Shown one piece after another: positions 26,135 through 34,131 of a DNA stretch of 34,131 nucleotides. The position numbers and the translations under genes were made by a program. The stretch's first letter is position 1, and every line of letters begins with the position of its first letter. The notes below the pieces were generated by a model that saw only the letters and a list, made by a program, of their open reading frames with translations, was not told the origin of the DNA and made no database searches. Source of the DNA: Rickettsiaceae bacterium (lineage in GTDB: Bacteria > Pseudomonadota > Alphaproteobacteria > Rickettsiales > Rickettsiaceae); the NCBI GenBank assembly GCA_029251475.1, contig JAQXDF010000011.1, forward strand, positions 1 through 34,131, given 5' to 3'.

Positions 26135-26881
26135 ATGAATCAGACACTAAACAAAATTAAAGTTATTTCTTTAGCATCATCAATTCTACTATCAACAACT
26201 ATTGCTTCTGCTAGCAATGCAGAAGACAGACATATATATATCGGAACAGAATGGGGAATCTCAGAGCCTGTAGTAAAAGGATTTAAAGAAACTGTTGAAG
26301 GTAAAACTACTAGAATGCGTTTAAAGCAATCAAGGATGTATGGTGGCCGCGTTGGTTATTCTTTTTATCCAGGCATGATGATCGAAATATCTGGCACTCA
26401 CCAACCAAAATTTAGGTTAGCATATCGTTTACCAAAAGACCCGCTTAACATAGAACACACAGGCCAAGCTAGAATTTCTGCCAATGTATTTACTCTAAAC
26501 TTTATTTACGAAGCAGATAAGCAATTTGCAGGCATTAAACCTTATATTTTACTAGGGGCCGGTGTAGCAAAAACTATCATTCATGCAACAGGAACCAGTC
26601 AAGATTATAGCGCACTTGGTGGTGGAGTCACACAAGTAATTACAATCCATAAAAGCACAAAAAATAACTTTGCCTACCAATTTGGTGGTGGTGTAACTAG
26701 AGACCTAGGAAACAATCTAAGCCTAGATCTTGGTGCTAAAATGCAGATAATACAAGACATTAAATTAAAATATTCTGCACATGACCAAGGCACTAGAACA
26801 CTAAAAGTAGCAAAGCCAATTAAAAAAACTATCGGAGTTGGAGAATTTACACTAGGATTAACTTTCAAATTCCCAGTGTAA
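26135..26881 (+). CDS. Outer-membrane beta-barrel protein
   Basis: A 248-residue exported protein. Residues 1-29 are a Sec signal peptide (KIKVISLASSILLSTTIASA-SNA). The mature part shows alternating hydrophobic strands typical of a small eight-stranded barrel: GGRVGYSFYPGMMIEISG, KPYILLGAGVAKTII, FAYQFGGGVTRDLGNNLSLD and the closing FTLGLTFKFPV. It resembles the OmpW/OmpA-barrel or Surface_Ag_2 type porin-like antigens of Rickettsiales, but I cannot choose among them. It has a strong promoter and is followed 29 nt later by a protein-lysine-methyltransferase-like gene that may be in the same transcript. Confidence 0.82.
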   Translation: MNQTLNKIKVISLASSILLSTTIASASNAEDRHIYIGTEWGISEPVVKGFKETVEGKTTRMRLKQSRMYGGRVGYSFYPGMMIEISGTHQPKFRLAYRLPKDPLNIEHTGQARISANVFTLNFIYEADKQFAGIKPYILLGAGVAKTIIHATGTSQDYSALGGGVTQVITIHKSTKNNFAYQFGGGVTRDLGNNLSLDLGAKMQIIQDIKLKYSAHDQGTRTLKVAKPIKKTIGVGEFTLGLTFKFPV

Positions 26882-26910
26882 TAAAAACATAGCTATTAAA
26901 AAATTAGGCA

Positions 26911-28491
26911 ATGACCCAGAAAGAACTGTTAAATTCCTACGACGAAACGCCCTATAAAAGCTATCCCTCTGCCCAAAGCAGACCAGAAAAACTGGCCTCT
27001 TTGGGTTTGCTTTTTGGCATGACTCCTCCGGACATTGAAACAGCAAGGGTTCTTGAGCTTGGTTGCGCTGAGGGAGGAAATATTATTCCTCATGCAGTCA
27101 ACTACCCCAATGGTTCATACGTTGGAGTAGATTTATCTAAGGTACAAATTGATAGTGGATTAGCTCACATTCAAGCTTTAGGCCTAAAAAACATTGAGCT
27201 TAAACATTGCTCAATAACAGATATTGACGAATCCTTTGGTAAGTTTGATTACATAATATGTCACGGAGTATTTTCCTGGGTTCCTGAATTTGTTCGAAAA
27301 AAAATACTAGAAGTATCGAATAAAAACCTAACAGAAAATGGCATAGCCTATATTAGCTACAACACATTGCCTGGTTGGAACATGGTAAGAACCATCCGGG
27401 ACATGATGCTATACCACTCCAAAGGCTTTAAAGACCAGTCGGAGAAAGTTTCTCAATCACGAGCATTGCTTGAATTTGTGAAAGATAGCCTTGCTAACTC
27501 AGACTCGCCCTACTCTAAAGTTCTAACGCAGGAAGCTGAGTTATTGGCTAAGCAAGGCGATCATTATCTACGTCATGACCATTTAGAAGATGATAATAAG
27601 CAATATTACTTCAATGAGTTTATGGAAGAAGCCCATAGTAACAACCTACAATATTTGTCCGATGCATCATTATCTTCAATGTATTTAGGGAATTTGGGCG
27701 CTAACATCGCTGAAAAACTACAGGGCATACTAGATATAGTCCGTACTGAGCAATATATGGACTTCATCACAAATCGCCGCTTCAGAAGTAGCCTACTATG
27801 CCACGCGAGTGTTAAACTAAACAGAGCTCTAACGAACGATTCGGCAAAACAATTCGCCCTATCTCTAGAGCTCGTGCCAGAAAAACCTCTCAATAAAGTA
27901 GATATAGAGGCCAAAGAAGATTTGAAATTTTTTATTCAAGGCAATAAAGAGCGTGCTATTAACACCTCTTCGCCATGGCTAAAAGCTATTTTATATGTAT
28001 TTATAGAAAATAAAGGCAACCCACTACATTTTGATACAATTATCGAAAGAGCAAATAGCAAGTTTAGCGCCGACCACAAAGCTAAAATTGCAAATGAATT
28101 GTTAAATAACGCGATGACATTGGTTATGAAAGGGGTCATTGATATATCTTTACTAGAAATCGACAAAATTAAAAATACTGTTATTAACAAACCAGCTCTT
28201 AAGCCGCTAGCATCTCATCAAATTCAGGATCTATCAAGTAACTGGATTACAAACATGTCTCACAATCCTATATCGATAAATGCACTGGAGAAGTTTATTA
28301 TGCAGTATATGGATGGTAGCCGAACGCAAGATCAAATTATTGATTGCTTGATGGATGAAGTAAAAAGTGGCAAACTAAACCTAAATAATAATGACAAAAA
28401 AGTTGAAGACAAAACCTTAATCAAACAAGAACTATCAACAATCCTAAGATTAACTATTGATAAATTATCAACTCATAGCTTTTTAAAATAA
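26911..28491 (+). CDS. PKMT-like SAM methyltransferase with regulatory domain
   Basis: A 526-residue class I methyltransferase. SAM-binding motif I is VLELGCAEGGN (about 47-57) and motif II is YVGVDLSKVQI (about 70-80). CHGVFSWVP and the acceptor-side YISYNTLPGWNM follow. The C-terminal half matches the methyltransferase regulatory domain (PF10119 type). This layout is that of the rickettsial protein lysine methyltransferases PKMT1 and PKMT2, which methylate outer-membrane protein OmpB. The N-terminal YKSYPSAQSRPEKLASLGLL fits that family. Gene placement right after a beta-barrel gene suggests, but does not show, a surface-protein substrate. The start used has no strong ribosome-binding site. 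Confidence 0.85.
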   Translation: MTQKELLNSYDETPYKSYPSAQSRPEKLASLGLLFGMTPPDIETARVLELGCAEGGNIIPHAVNYPNGSYVGVDLSKVQIDSGLAHIQALGLKNIELKHCSITDIDESFGKFDYIICHGVFSWVPEFVRKKILEVSNKNLTENGIAYISYNTLPGWNMVRTIRDMMLYHSKGFKDQSEKVSQSRALLEFVKDSLANSDSPYSKVLTQEAELLAKQGDHYLRHDHLEDDNKQYYFNEFMEEAHSNNLQYLSDASLSSMYLGNLGANIAEKLQGILDIVRTEQYMDFITNRRFRSSLLCHASVKLNRALTNDSAKQFALSLELVPEKPLNKVDIEAKEDLKFFIQGNKERAINTSSPWLKAILYVFIENKGNPLHFDTIIERANSKFSADHKAKIANELLNNAMTLVMKGVIDISLLEIDKIKNTVINKPALKPLASHQIQDLSSNWITNMSHNPISINALEKFIMQYMDGSRTQDQIIDCLMDEVKSGKLNLNNNDKKVEDKTLIKQELSTILRLTIDKLSTHSFLK

Positions 28492-28507
28492 AATCAGTGA
28501 TAGCTAA

Positions 28508-29803
28508 ATGCCTACAAATCGTTTTAACAAGGATTTAAATACTCTACTAGGCGCGACTAAACCAAAATTACTTGCTATAGCTGTATCTGGAGGCTCTGAC
28601 TCTATTGCACTACTTCACTTAACTTCTTTATGGTCCAAGCAGTCTGGCATTGAAATCATAGTATTTAGTGTTAATCATAATCTGCGCAGCGAATCTTCAG
28701 AAGAAATTTCATACGTAAAAGATGTGACTGAAAAACTAGGCCATAAATTTTATGAATTATCTTGGAATTGCGGGGAGAACAAAGCTGGATTACAAGAGCG
28801 CGCACGACAAGGGCGCTATGACTTAATGAGCGCAAAATGTCTGGAACTTGGTGTTAATACGCTTCTTACAGCGCATCATATGGATGACATGTTAGAAACT
28901 TACTTAATGCGTAAAGCCAAAAAAAGTGGAATTTTGGGGCTTAGCAGCTCAAACTGCACTTTTTATAATAATATTCGTATATTGCGTCCATTATTTAATT
29001 TCTCCAAACTAGATCTCATAGAGTATTTACAAGCCAACGATATTATCTGGCACGAGGACCACACGAACCAATCGGATATATACGAACGAAATCGCATACG
29101 CAAAGAAATAGCCTCTTTGTCGAAAAGCCATAAAATTGAACTAGAAAACGAGCTATCATCAATTAATAAGCGCGCTGCCATTCTAAACGAAGACTTAATC
29201 ATAGAAATGGCGGAATCTTTACAGATTAATGATTGTGGCTTTGCCAGCATTGACCTGCAAAGACTAGTTAATAGTTGCATAGATATACAAATTCAAATGC
29301 TGAACTATATACTGACTATTATCTCTGGAAAATCTAGCTTACCGCGATTTCGTAGTATAGAAAAATTACTGCATAAATTAAGTGCCCCTACAAACCTTAG
29401 ACCAGTTAGTTTACATGGCTGTATTTTAAAATTACAAAACAATAAATTATGGATTTTTCGAGAAACATCAGCTATTGACAGTACCCAAACAAAAGTTAGT
29501 GACTTATCTGGGACCTGGGATAATAGATTTGATATTTTATCAAAAGCAAAAATTAACAACTACATTGGCAAGCTAACGTTAAACGAGTACGTATCTATTA
29601 AAGATAAGATTGACCTAGGCTCATTAAAGGAAGAAAGTGACAATAATCATAAATTGATTTTATTTACGCTCCCTGTAATTAAAAATATTGAAAAAGTCAT
29701 AGCAATTCCCCATATATCCTATTATGATGATTGTTACGATGAAACAGCTATTAAAGTTGTATTTAAACCAAATTTTATTTCACGTTTTACTCACTTTGTA
29801 TAA
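28508..29803 (+). CDS. tilS: tRNA(Ile)-lysidine synthase
   Basis: TilS converts C34 of tRNA-Ile(CAU) to lysidine using ATP and lysine, which makes it read AUA. The PP-loop AVSGGSDSIALLHL is at about residues 25-38 (SGGSDS at 27-32). FSVNHNLRSESSEE and LTAHHMDDMLETYLMR follow, as in the N-terminal domain of the family. The C-terminal domain is weakly conserved. The length of 431 aa is usual. It starts 16 nt after the methyltransferase and is followed 12 nt later by ftsH, a neighbour order common in bacteria. Confidence 0.94.
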   Translation: MPTNRFNKDLNTLLGATKPKLLAIAVSGGSDSIALLHLTSLWSKQSGIEIIVFSVNHNLRSESSEEISYVKDVTEKLGHKFYELSWNCGENKAGLQERARQGRYDLMSAKCLELGVNTLLTAHHMDDMLETYLMRKAKKSGILGLSSSNCTFYNNIRILRPLFNFSKLDLIEYLQANDIIWHEDHTNQSDIYERNRIRKEIASLSKSHKIELENELSSINKRAAILNEDLIIEMAESLQINDCGFASIDLQRLVNSCIDIQIQMLNYILTIISGKSSLPRFRSIEKLLHKLSAPTNLRPVSLHGCILKLQNNKLWIFRETSAIDSTQTKVSDLSGTWDNRFDILSKAKINNYIGKLTLNEYVSIKDKIDLGSLKEESDNNHKLILFTLPVIKNIEKVIAIPHISYYDDCYDETAIKVVFKPNFISRFTHFV

Positions 29804-29815
29804 GGAATTAATTAG

Positions 29816-31738
29816 ATGAATAACCAAAACAAACAAATTTTTATATGGATCTTTATTTTTATTTTAATGGTCATGACCTTCAATGCATTGCAAAGCGAAG
29901 GAATGAAAGGGGGATCAGGGCAATTATCTTTCTCTGAATTTCTAAATAAGATAGATGATCGTCAGGTTAACTCTGTAAAAATTCAAGGCCGTCACATTGA
30001 AGGAACTCTTGCAGACGGAACTTCCTTCTCTACTTATGCAGCCGACTATCCGGGTATGATTGATCGGTTAAATACTAACGGTGTATTGATTGATATTATG
30101 CCACCAGACACCAAAATGAATTCTTTATTTAGTATCTTTGTTTCATGGTTTCCTATGCTCCTCTTAATAGGCGTTTGGGTGTTCTTTATGAAGCAAATGC
30201 AGGGCGGCGGAAAAGGAATGGGTTTTGGGAAATCTAAAGCAAAACTACTTTCAGAAAGCGGCACTAAAGTTACATTTGCTGATGTAGCTGGTATAAATGA
30301 AGCACAAGAGGAACTATCAGAAATAGTTGATTTTCTTCGTAATCCACGTAAATTCCAAACAATTGGTGGTCAAATACCAAAAGGATGTTTGTTGATTGGC
30401 CCTCCAGGAACTGGTAAAACACTTCTTGCCAGAGCTATTGCTGGTGAAGCTAACGTTCCGTTTTTCAGCATCTCAGGCTCTGATTTCGTTGAAATGTTCG
30501 TAGGTGTTGGCGCTAGCCGAGTTCGTGATATGTTCGAACAAGGTAAGAAAAATGCTCCTTGTATAATTTTTATTGACGAAATTGATGCTGTAGGACGTCA
30601 CAGAGGCATTGGAATGGGTGGTGGTAATGATGAACGCGAACAAACACTAAACCAAATGCTCGTAGAAATGGATGGCTTTGAAGCAAATGAAGGTGTAGTT
30701 ATTATTGCTGCAACTAACAGACCAGATGTGCTTGACCCAGCCTTACTACGCCCAGGTCGTTTCGACAGACAAATAACTGTGTCTAACCCTGATTTAGATG
30801 GTCGTGAGCAAATACTGAAAGTTCATATGAAAAAAATCAAGCATGCCAAAGACATTAACTTGAGAATTATTGCTAGAGGAACTTCAGGATTTTCAGGAGC
30901 GCAATTAGCTAGCCTAGTTAATGAATCTGCTTTATTTGCTGCAAGACATGGCAAAAAACTTGTGGAAATGAAGGATATGGAAGAAGCAAAGGACAAAGTA
31001 CTAATGGGTCCTGAGCGTAGATCTATGATTATGTCTGATGAAGATAAGAAAATCACTGCCTATCATGAAGGTGGTCATGCATTGGTTGGATTATATTGTC
31101 CTGAGTCTTTTCCTATTCATAAGGCGACGATAATTCCACGCGGTAGATCACTTGGAATGGTTCAGAGGCTACCGGAAAATGACAGCCATTCTAATAGTTT
31201 TGCAGAAATGAAATCACATATTGCAGTAGCTTTAGGTGGTCGCATTGCCGAGGAGCTGATATTTGGATCAGAGAAAGTTACCGGTGGAGCCTCTCAAGAT
31301 ATCAAAATGGCAACAAGAGTAGCTCAAGATATGGTTAATGAACTAGGCTTCAGTAAATCTATTGGCCCAATATTCCATGGAAAAAGCAATGAAGATATGT
31401 ATGCAGCTGGGGCTGGTGACAAAACTAGATCAGAGAAAACTTCTGAGCTAATAGACGCCGAGGTAAAACGCTTTATTGATGAAGGTTATGAGTTCAGCAC
31501 TAATATTTTAACGACTCATTTGGATCAACTACACATATTAGCGAAGGCTTTGATAGAAAAAGAAACTTTATCTGGAAAGCAGATCAAGCATCTATTGCTA
31601 GGAAACCCAATTGATTCTACAGAAGAGCCAATATTCCCTGCTAATGGCAGTACAAAACCAAGTCCTAAAAAGAAGAAGGCAGCTACTACTAAGACTGAGC
31701 CAAAGTCACCTTCTGCTCCAAAGGGAGAAAAAAAGTAG
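29816..31738 (+). CDS. ftsH: ATP-dependent zinc metalloprotease FtsH
   Basis: A membrane-anchored AAA+ protease for damaged membrane proteins and regulators. TM1 is about residues 6-26, then a periplasmic domain, then TM2 at about 105-124. The AAA module has Walker A GPPGTGKT (195-202), Walker [12 protein letters not shown] and the second region of homology [20 protein letters not shown]. The zinc site is HEGGH at 417-421. The C-terminal tail is low-complexity, rich in Lys, Pro and Thr, and longer than a minimal FtsH. The length of 640 aa is normal. A strong terminator follows. Confidence 0.98.
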   Translation: MNNQNKQIFIWIFIFILMVMTFNALQSEGMKGGSGQLSFSEFLNKIDDRQVNSVKIQGRHIEGTLADGTSFSTYAADYPGMIDRLNTNGVLIDIMPPDTKMNSLFSIFVSWFPMLLLIGVWVFFMKQMQGGGKGMGFGKSKAKLLSESGTKVTFADVAGINEAQEELSEIVDFLRNPRKFQTIGGQIPKGCLLIGPPGTGKTLLARAIAGEANVPFFSISGSDFVEMFVGVGASRVRDMFEQGKKNAPCIIFIDEIDAVGRHRGIGMGGGNDEREQTLNQMLVEMDGFEANEGVVIIAATNRPDVLDPALLRPGRFDRQITVSNPDLDGREQILKVHMKKIKHAKDINLRIIARGTSGFSGAQLASLVNESALFAARHGKKLVEMKDMEEAKDKVLMGPERRSMIMSDEDKKITAYHEGGHALVGLYCPESFPIHKATIIPRGRSLGMVQRLPENDSHSNSFAEMKSHIAVALGGRIAEELIFGSEKVTGGASQDIKMATRVAQDMVNELGFSKSIGPIFHGKSNEDMYAAGAGDKTRSEKTSELIDAEVKRFIDEGYEFSTNILTTHLDQLHILAKALIEKETLSGKQIKHLLLGNPIDSTEEPIFPANGSTKPSPKKKKAATTKTEPKSPSAPKGEKK

Positions 31739-31754
31739 AAAAACATAATAGATA

Positions 31755-31783
31755 AGAAGCCTTAGCTTGCTAGGGCTTCTTTT
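31755..31783 (+). terminator. Strong intrinsic terminator after ftsH
   Basis: AGAAGCCTTAGC (31755-31766) and GCTAGGGCTTCT (31769-31780) pair over 12 bp with one G-T wobble and a 2-nt loop, followed by a TTTT run. It ends the transcript that includes tilS and ftsH. Confidence 0.85.
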
Positions 31784-31784
31784 A

Positions 31785-31817
31785 GTCATACTGAACTTAG
31801 ATTTACAGATCTATTCC
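31785..31817. repeat. Partial dispersed repeat copy A
   Basis: GTCATACTGAACTTAG, then ACAGATCTATTCC. It corresponds to the left half of the copy at 31862-31927. It lies directly after the ftsH terminator. Between the two copies CCCTGAACAC occurs twice (31828-31837 and 31847-31856). Confidence 0.55.
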
Positions 31818-31861
31818 ATCCTTCTCACCCTGAACACTTCTCGCCTCCCTGAACACCAACC

Positions 31862-31927
31862 GTCATACTGAATTTACTTCAGGATCTATTCCCTCTTCTC
31901 TAGATTCCAGATCAAGCCCGGAAAGAC
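31862..31927. repeat. Dispersed repeat copy B
   Basis: GTCATACTGAATTTACTTC, AGGATCTATTCC, a spacer, CTAGATTCCAGATCAAGCCC and GGAAAGAC. This is the typical layout of an intergenic repeat common in Rickettsiales. It shares its ends and core with 6708-6760. Confidence 0.65.
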
Positions 31928-32014
31928 TGGAGTTGTGTCCACCGAATGACTTCTTTGTTTCCGGAAAGACAATGCTCACCTAAGCGCACATCTACAAATG
32001 TAATGCTGCTTGAT

Positions 32015-32803
32015 CTAGCTATATTTATGAGCTACCAAATACCTACTTGCCCAGGCTGCTAGAACAGACGCCACATATTGGCTATCTACTGGGCTTCTCA
32101 TAAGTAAATGATCTGCATTATCTAAAGAAATAAAGCTCTTTGGGTGTTTTGCTAGTTCATAAATACGCTGAGCATTTTGAATTCCGACCGTAGCATCAAC
32201 CGGAGAATGCATAACCAGAAGAGCGGCTTTAATATTTCTAATCTTTGCCGCCATATCTTGGTTGCAAATATCATCCAGAAATTGCTTCTTAATATTGAAT
32301 TTTTTTCCGCCAAGTATTACTTCAGCCTGACCTTTTTCATGTATCTCGTCTATATGATCTGCAAAATTATGCTGCACATGCTGCGCATCGCATGGAGAGC
32401 CGATGGTAGCCACAGCTTTAACTTCTGGAATATGTGAGGCTGCGGCAATTGCGGCCGTGCCACCTAGACTATGTCCAACAATAATTTGTGGTGGTTCATA
32501 ATGCTCACGCATAAAATTAGCTGCTGCAATTAAATCTTGTACATTAGAAGAAAAATTTGTATTAGCAAAATCTCCTTCGCTTCCACCAAGCCCCGTATAA
32601 TCAAATCGAAACAAAGCTATATTAGCTTGATTTAATGCCCTGGAAATACGGCTAAGAGCACTGATATCTTTATTGCCCGTAAAATAGTGAGCAAATAAAA
32701 CATATGCTTTAGGGAACTCGGGAGAATCTAATCTAGCAACTAACTTATCTCCTAAAGATCCTTTGAAGCTTAATTTAGTACTAGTCACAGCTATAGGGTT
32801 CAT
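32015..32803 (-). CDS. Alpha/beta hydrolase (OsmC-associated type)
   Basis: A 262-residue serine hydrolase with nucleophile elbow GHSLGG (Ser112), acid Asp204 in SPVDATVG and His233 in [22 protein letters not shown] (about 68-80) forms the oxyanion-side loop typical of the subfamily that is often fused or adjacent to an OsmC domain. No OsmC domain is present here. There is no signal peptide, so it is probably cytosolic. The substrate is unknown. It is a single gene, convergent with ftsH across the repeat-rich gap. Confidence 0.88.
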   Translation of the reverse strand: MNPIAVTSTKLSFKGSLGDKLVARLDSPEFPKAYVLFAHYFTGNKDISALSRISRALNQANIALFRFDYTGLGGSEGDFANTNFSSNVQDLIAAANFMREHYEPPQIIVGHSLGGTAAIAAASHIPEVKAVATIGSPCDAQHVQHNFADHIDEIHEKGQAEVILGGKKFNIKKQFLDDICNQDMAAKIRNIKAALLVMHSPVDATVGIQNAQRIYELAKHPKSFISLDNADHLLMRSPVDSQYVASVLAAWASRYLVAHKYS

Positions 32804-32971
32804 ATATACAATGCAATCTATTTAATTTAACTAGTTAAGTTTATAAAGACATAATGAGCAGCGGTCAATTAATGATTATTTTCTATAGTAGATATTAAAA
32901 CCAAGTTACATTAATTTTTGTACGCTCCATTGATGATCACGCACAAAAATACTTTGTAGTTAATGCCTTTA

Positions 32972-33991
32972 TTAAAGCTTAGAAGACTTTAATAAGAAGA
33001 TAATGTTTTTATTACCCATCTTCTCAGCCAACTCAAGCGCTGTATGATTATAACTATTCTTAACGGACATATCAATTCCTTTTGATAAAAGCAGCCTAGC
33101 AGATAAATAATTATCTTTGTAAACTGATTCATGTAAAAGGGTATTGCCCCCCTCTCCTATTCTTTGCAAAATTGGATAGGCATCTAGTAGAAATACCAAC
33201 GAATATATATTATTTCTTTCAATGGATTTAGTTGCTTCGCTTAGAGCAAGAACTAACTCCTCCTCGCTGTACACATACTCATCCTCCGAAACGCTATTAA
33301 TAAAATCTTCTATAGATTCCCTTTTGTCCTCGTTCTTAATCCAATGATATTTACTCCAGAAAACTTTTACATATTCCCTAAAGTCCATCAAATCAAATTT
33401 AACTTCTTCTGTTAATTCCCCTTCTACCACATCATCATTGGGAAGTATTAATAGCTGAGATTCATTATTTACAAATTCTAGTTGCTCTTTTTCTAAATCA
33501 GCAGCGGCTACTTTGGTGAATTCTTCTAAATTATTTTTTTCCTTTAATTCTTCTGGAGAAATTTTCTCTATTGATACTGGCTGCTCTTGCTTAGAAATAA
33601 TTTCTTTCTGGAACTTAGAGATACTAGTATCGCTCTCTTCTACCACATTACTAGGAATATAATCAGGTATTGCTGACTTTGAATTATCGACTTCAGATGA
33701 ACTTGATGGCAAATCCAATTTAACGCCTTCCTTATCCACTACATTTTCTGCTTTCACAGGAGTGTCTTTTGAATCTATACCCTTATCTTCATCAGCAATC
33801 AGATCAGCATCTATATCTTCAAAACCACTTGGTAATTCCAGCTTTTCATCGGACTCATTTGACTCCATCAAACCATTGCTTATCTCTGTTTCTGTTACTT
33901 CCATTTTTGGAACTTCAGGAGTAGTAGCTTCTTCAGCCGGCGGAAGAGTAGTATCTTCAAAACCACTGGCGTTGTTGCATGGCATATCCAA
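32972..33991 (-). CDS. Acidic ankyrin-repeat protein, candidate secreted effector
   Basis: A 339-residue protein. The first two thirds are acidic and low-complexity (many Glu, Asp, Ser and Pro), with SGFED occurring twice (about residues 9 and 55). The last 65 or so residues form one to two ankyrin repeats: GGNTLLHESVYKDNYLSARL, then LLSKGIDMSVKN and HTALELAEKMGNKNIIFLL. There is no signal peptide or membrane helix. Ankyrin proteins of this kind are frequent type IV or type I effectors in Rickettsiales, but this is inferred. As given it begins with TTG; an ATG two codons later (33983-33985) is an equally likely start. Confidence 0.72.
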   Translation of the reverse strand: MDMPCNNASGFEDTTLPPAEEATTPEVPKMEVTETEISNGLMESNESDEKLELPSGFEDIDADLIADEDKGIDSKDTPVKAENVVDKEGVKLDLPSSSSEVDNSKSAIPDYIPSNVVEESDTSISKFQKEIISKQEQPVSIEKISPEELKEKNNLEEFTKVAAADLEKEQLEFVNNESQLLILPNDDVVEGELTEEVKFDLMDFREYVKVFWSKYHWIKNEDKRESIEDFINSVSEDEYVYSEEELVLALSEATKSIERNNIYSLVFLLDAYPILQRIGEGGNTLLHESVYKDNYLSARLLLSKGIDMSVKNSYNHTALELAEKMGNKNIIFLLKSSKL

Positions 33992-34131
33992 AAGCTGAGA
34001 TTTCTTATAGCGAAATTCTATGCAGCAATTATTAAATTAACAATTTTGCACTTAATTTTCGATTGAACAATTCGATTTTGTTCTTTTCTGTTCGTGAGAT
34101 TATCGCGGCAATGTTGTTTTATTTGCAGCAT

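Noticed and set aside
31785-31927. CRISPR-like array from neighbouring repeats
   Set aside because: Only two imperfect copies of different length, no regular spacers and no cas genes. They are dispersed intergenic repeats.
34018-34131. Minus-strand open frame of 37 codons running in from the right edge, starting ATG at the last base
   Set aside because: Too short, no recognisable family and the window edge cuts it. It cannot be told apart from chance.

Overview
This is an AT-rich (roughly one-third G+C) chromosomal window. Its gene content points to an obligate intracellular alphaproteobacterium of the order Rickettsiales, possibly Rickettsiaceae. The indicators are a PKMT-type protein-lysine methyltransferase like those that modify rickettsial surface proteins, a partial alphaproteobacterial gene-transfer-agent (GTA) cluster, a multi-subunit Mrp/Mbh-type cation antiporter cluster, a DUF2748-like protein, an ankyrin protein, decaying surface-protein genes and dispersed repeats of the GTCATnCTGAATTT...CCCGGAA type. 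I assign the order from recognised families, not from a phylogeny; the genus is not resolved.

Layout. Positions 277-4622 (+) form a tightly overlapping operon: mutL, lipB, a DUF218/YdcF-like membrane protein and a DUF2748-like protein. It converges, with a 2-nt gap, on a minus-strand NlpC/P60-like gene interrupted by an in-frame TAA (4625-5827). After a small hypothetical gene (5875-6225), a 614-nt gene-free stretch holds hairpins and one dispersed repeat copy. A GDSL autotransporter pseudogene (6840-8404, -) follows, broken by a frameshift and apparently internally deleted. A 46-nt imperfect palindrome separates it from gyrA (8531-11254, -).

Positions 11467-15810 (-) are a compact GTA block with homologues of RcGTA g4 (prohead protease), g5 (capsid), g6, g7, g8, g12 and g13. 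The tail tube, tape measure, portal, terminase, g14 and g15 are absent. Positions 15976-22280 (+) are a seven-gene antiporter cluster (G, D/E-like, B, C and three antiporter-like subunits). Its order resembles the Mbh/Mrp membrane module, and its third large subunit has lost the key TM7 lysine. A tRNA-Ala(UGC) gene and nrdA-nrdB (class Ia ribonucleotide reductase without an ATP-cone) lie on the minus strand to 25741.

Positions 26135-31738 (+) run from an outer-membrane beta-barrel protein with a good sigma70-type promoter, to the PKMT-like methyltransferase, tilS and ftsH, ending in a strong intrinsic terminator. Dispersed repeats, an alpha/beta hydrolase (-) and an acidic ankyrin-repeat protein (-) finish the window.

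Functionally it mixes housekeeping genes (repair, lipoylation, supercoiling, dNTP synthesis, tRNA modification, proteolysis), ion homeostasis and envelope or host-interface genes. The most notable parts are the reduced GTA block, the beta-barrel/methyltransferase pair, the unusual antiporter cluster and two surface or peptidase genes caught in decay. I see no CRISPR array, insertion sequence or rRNA gene.
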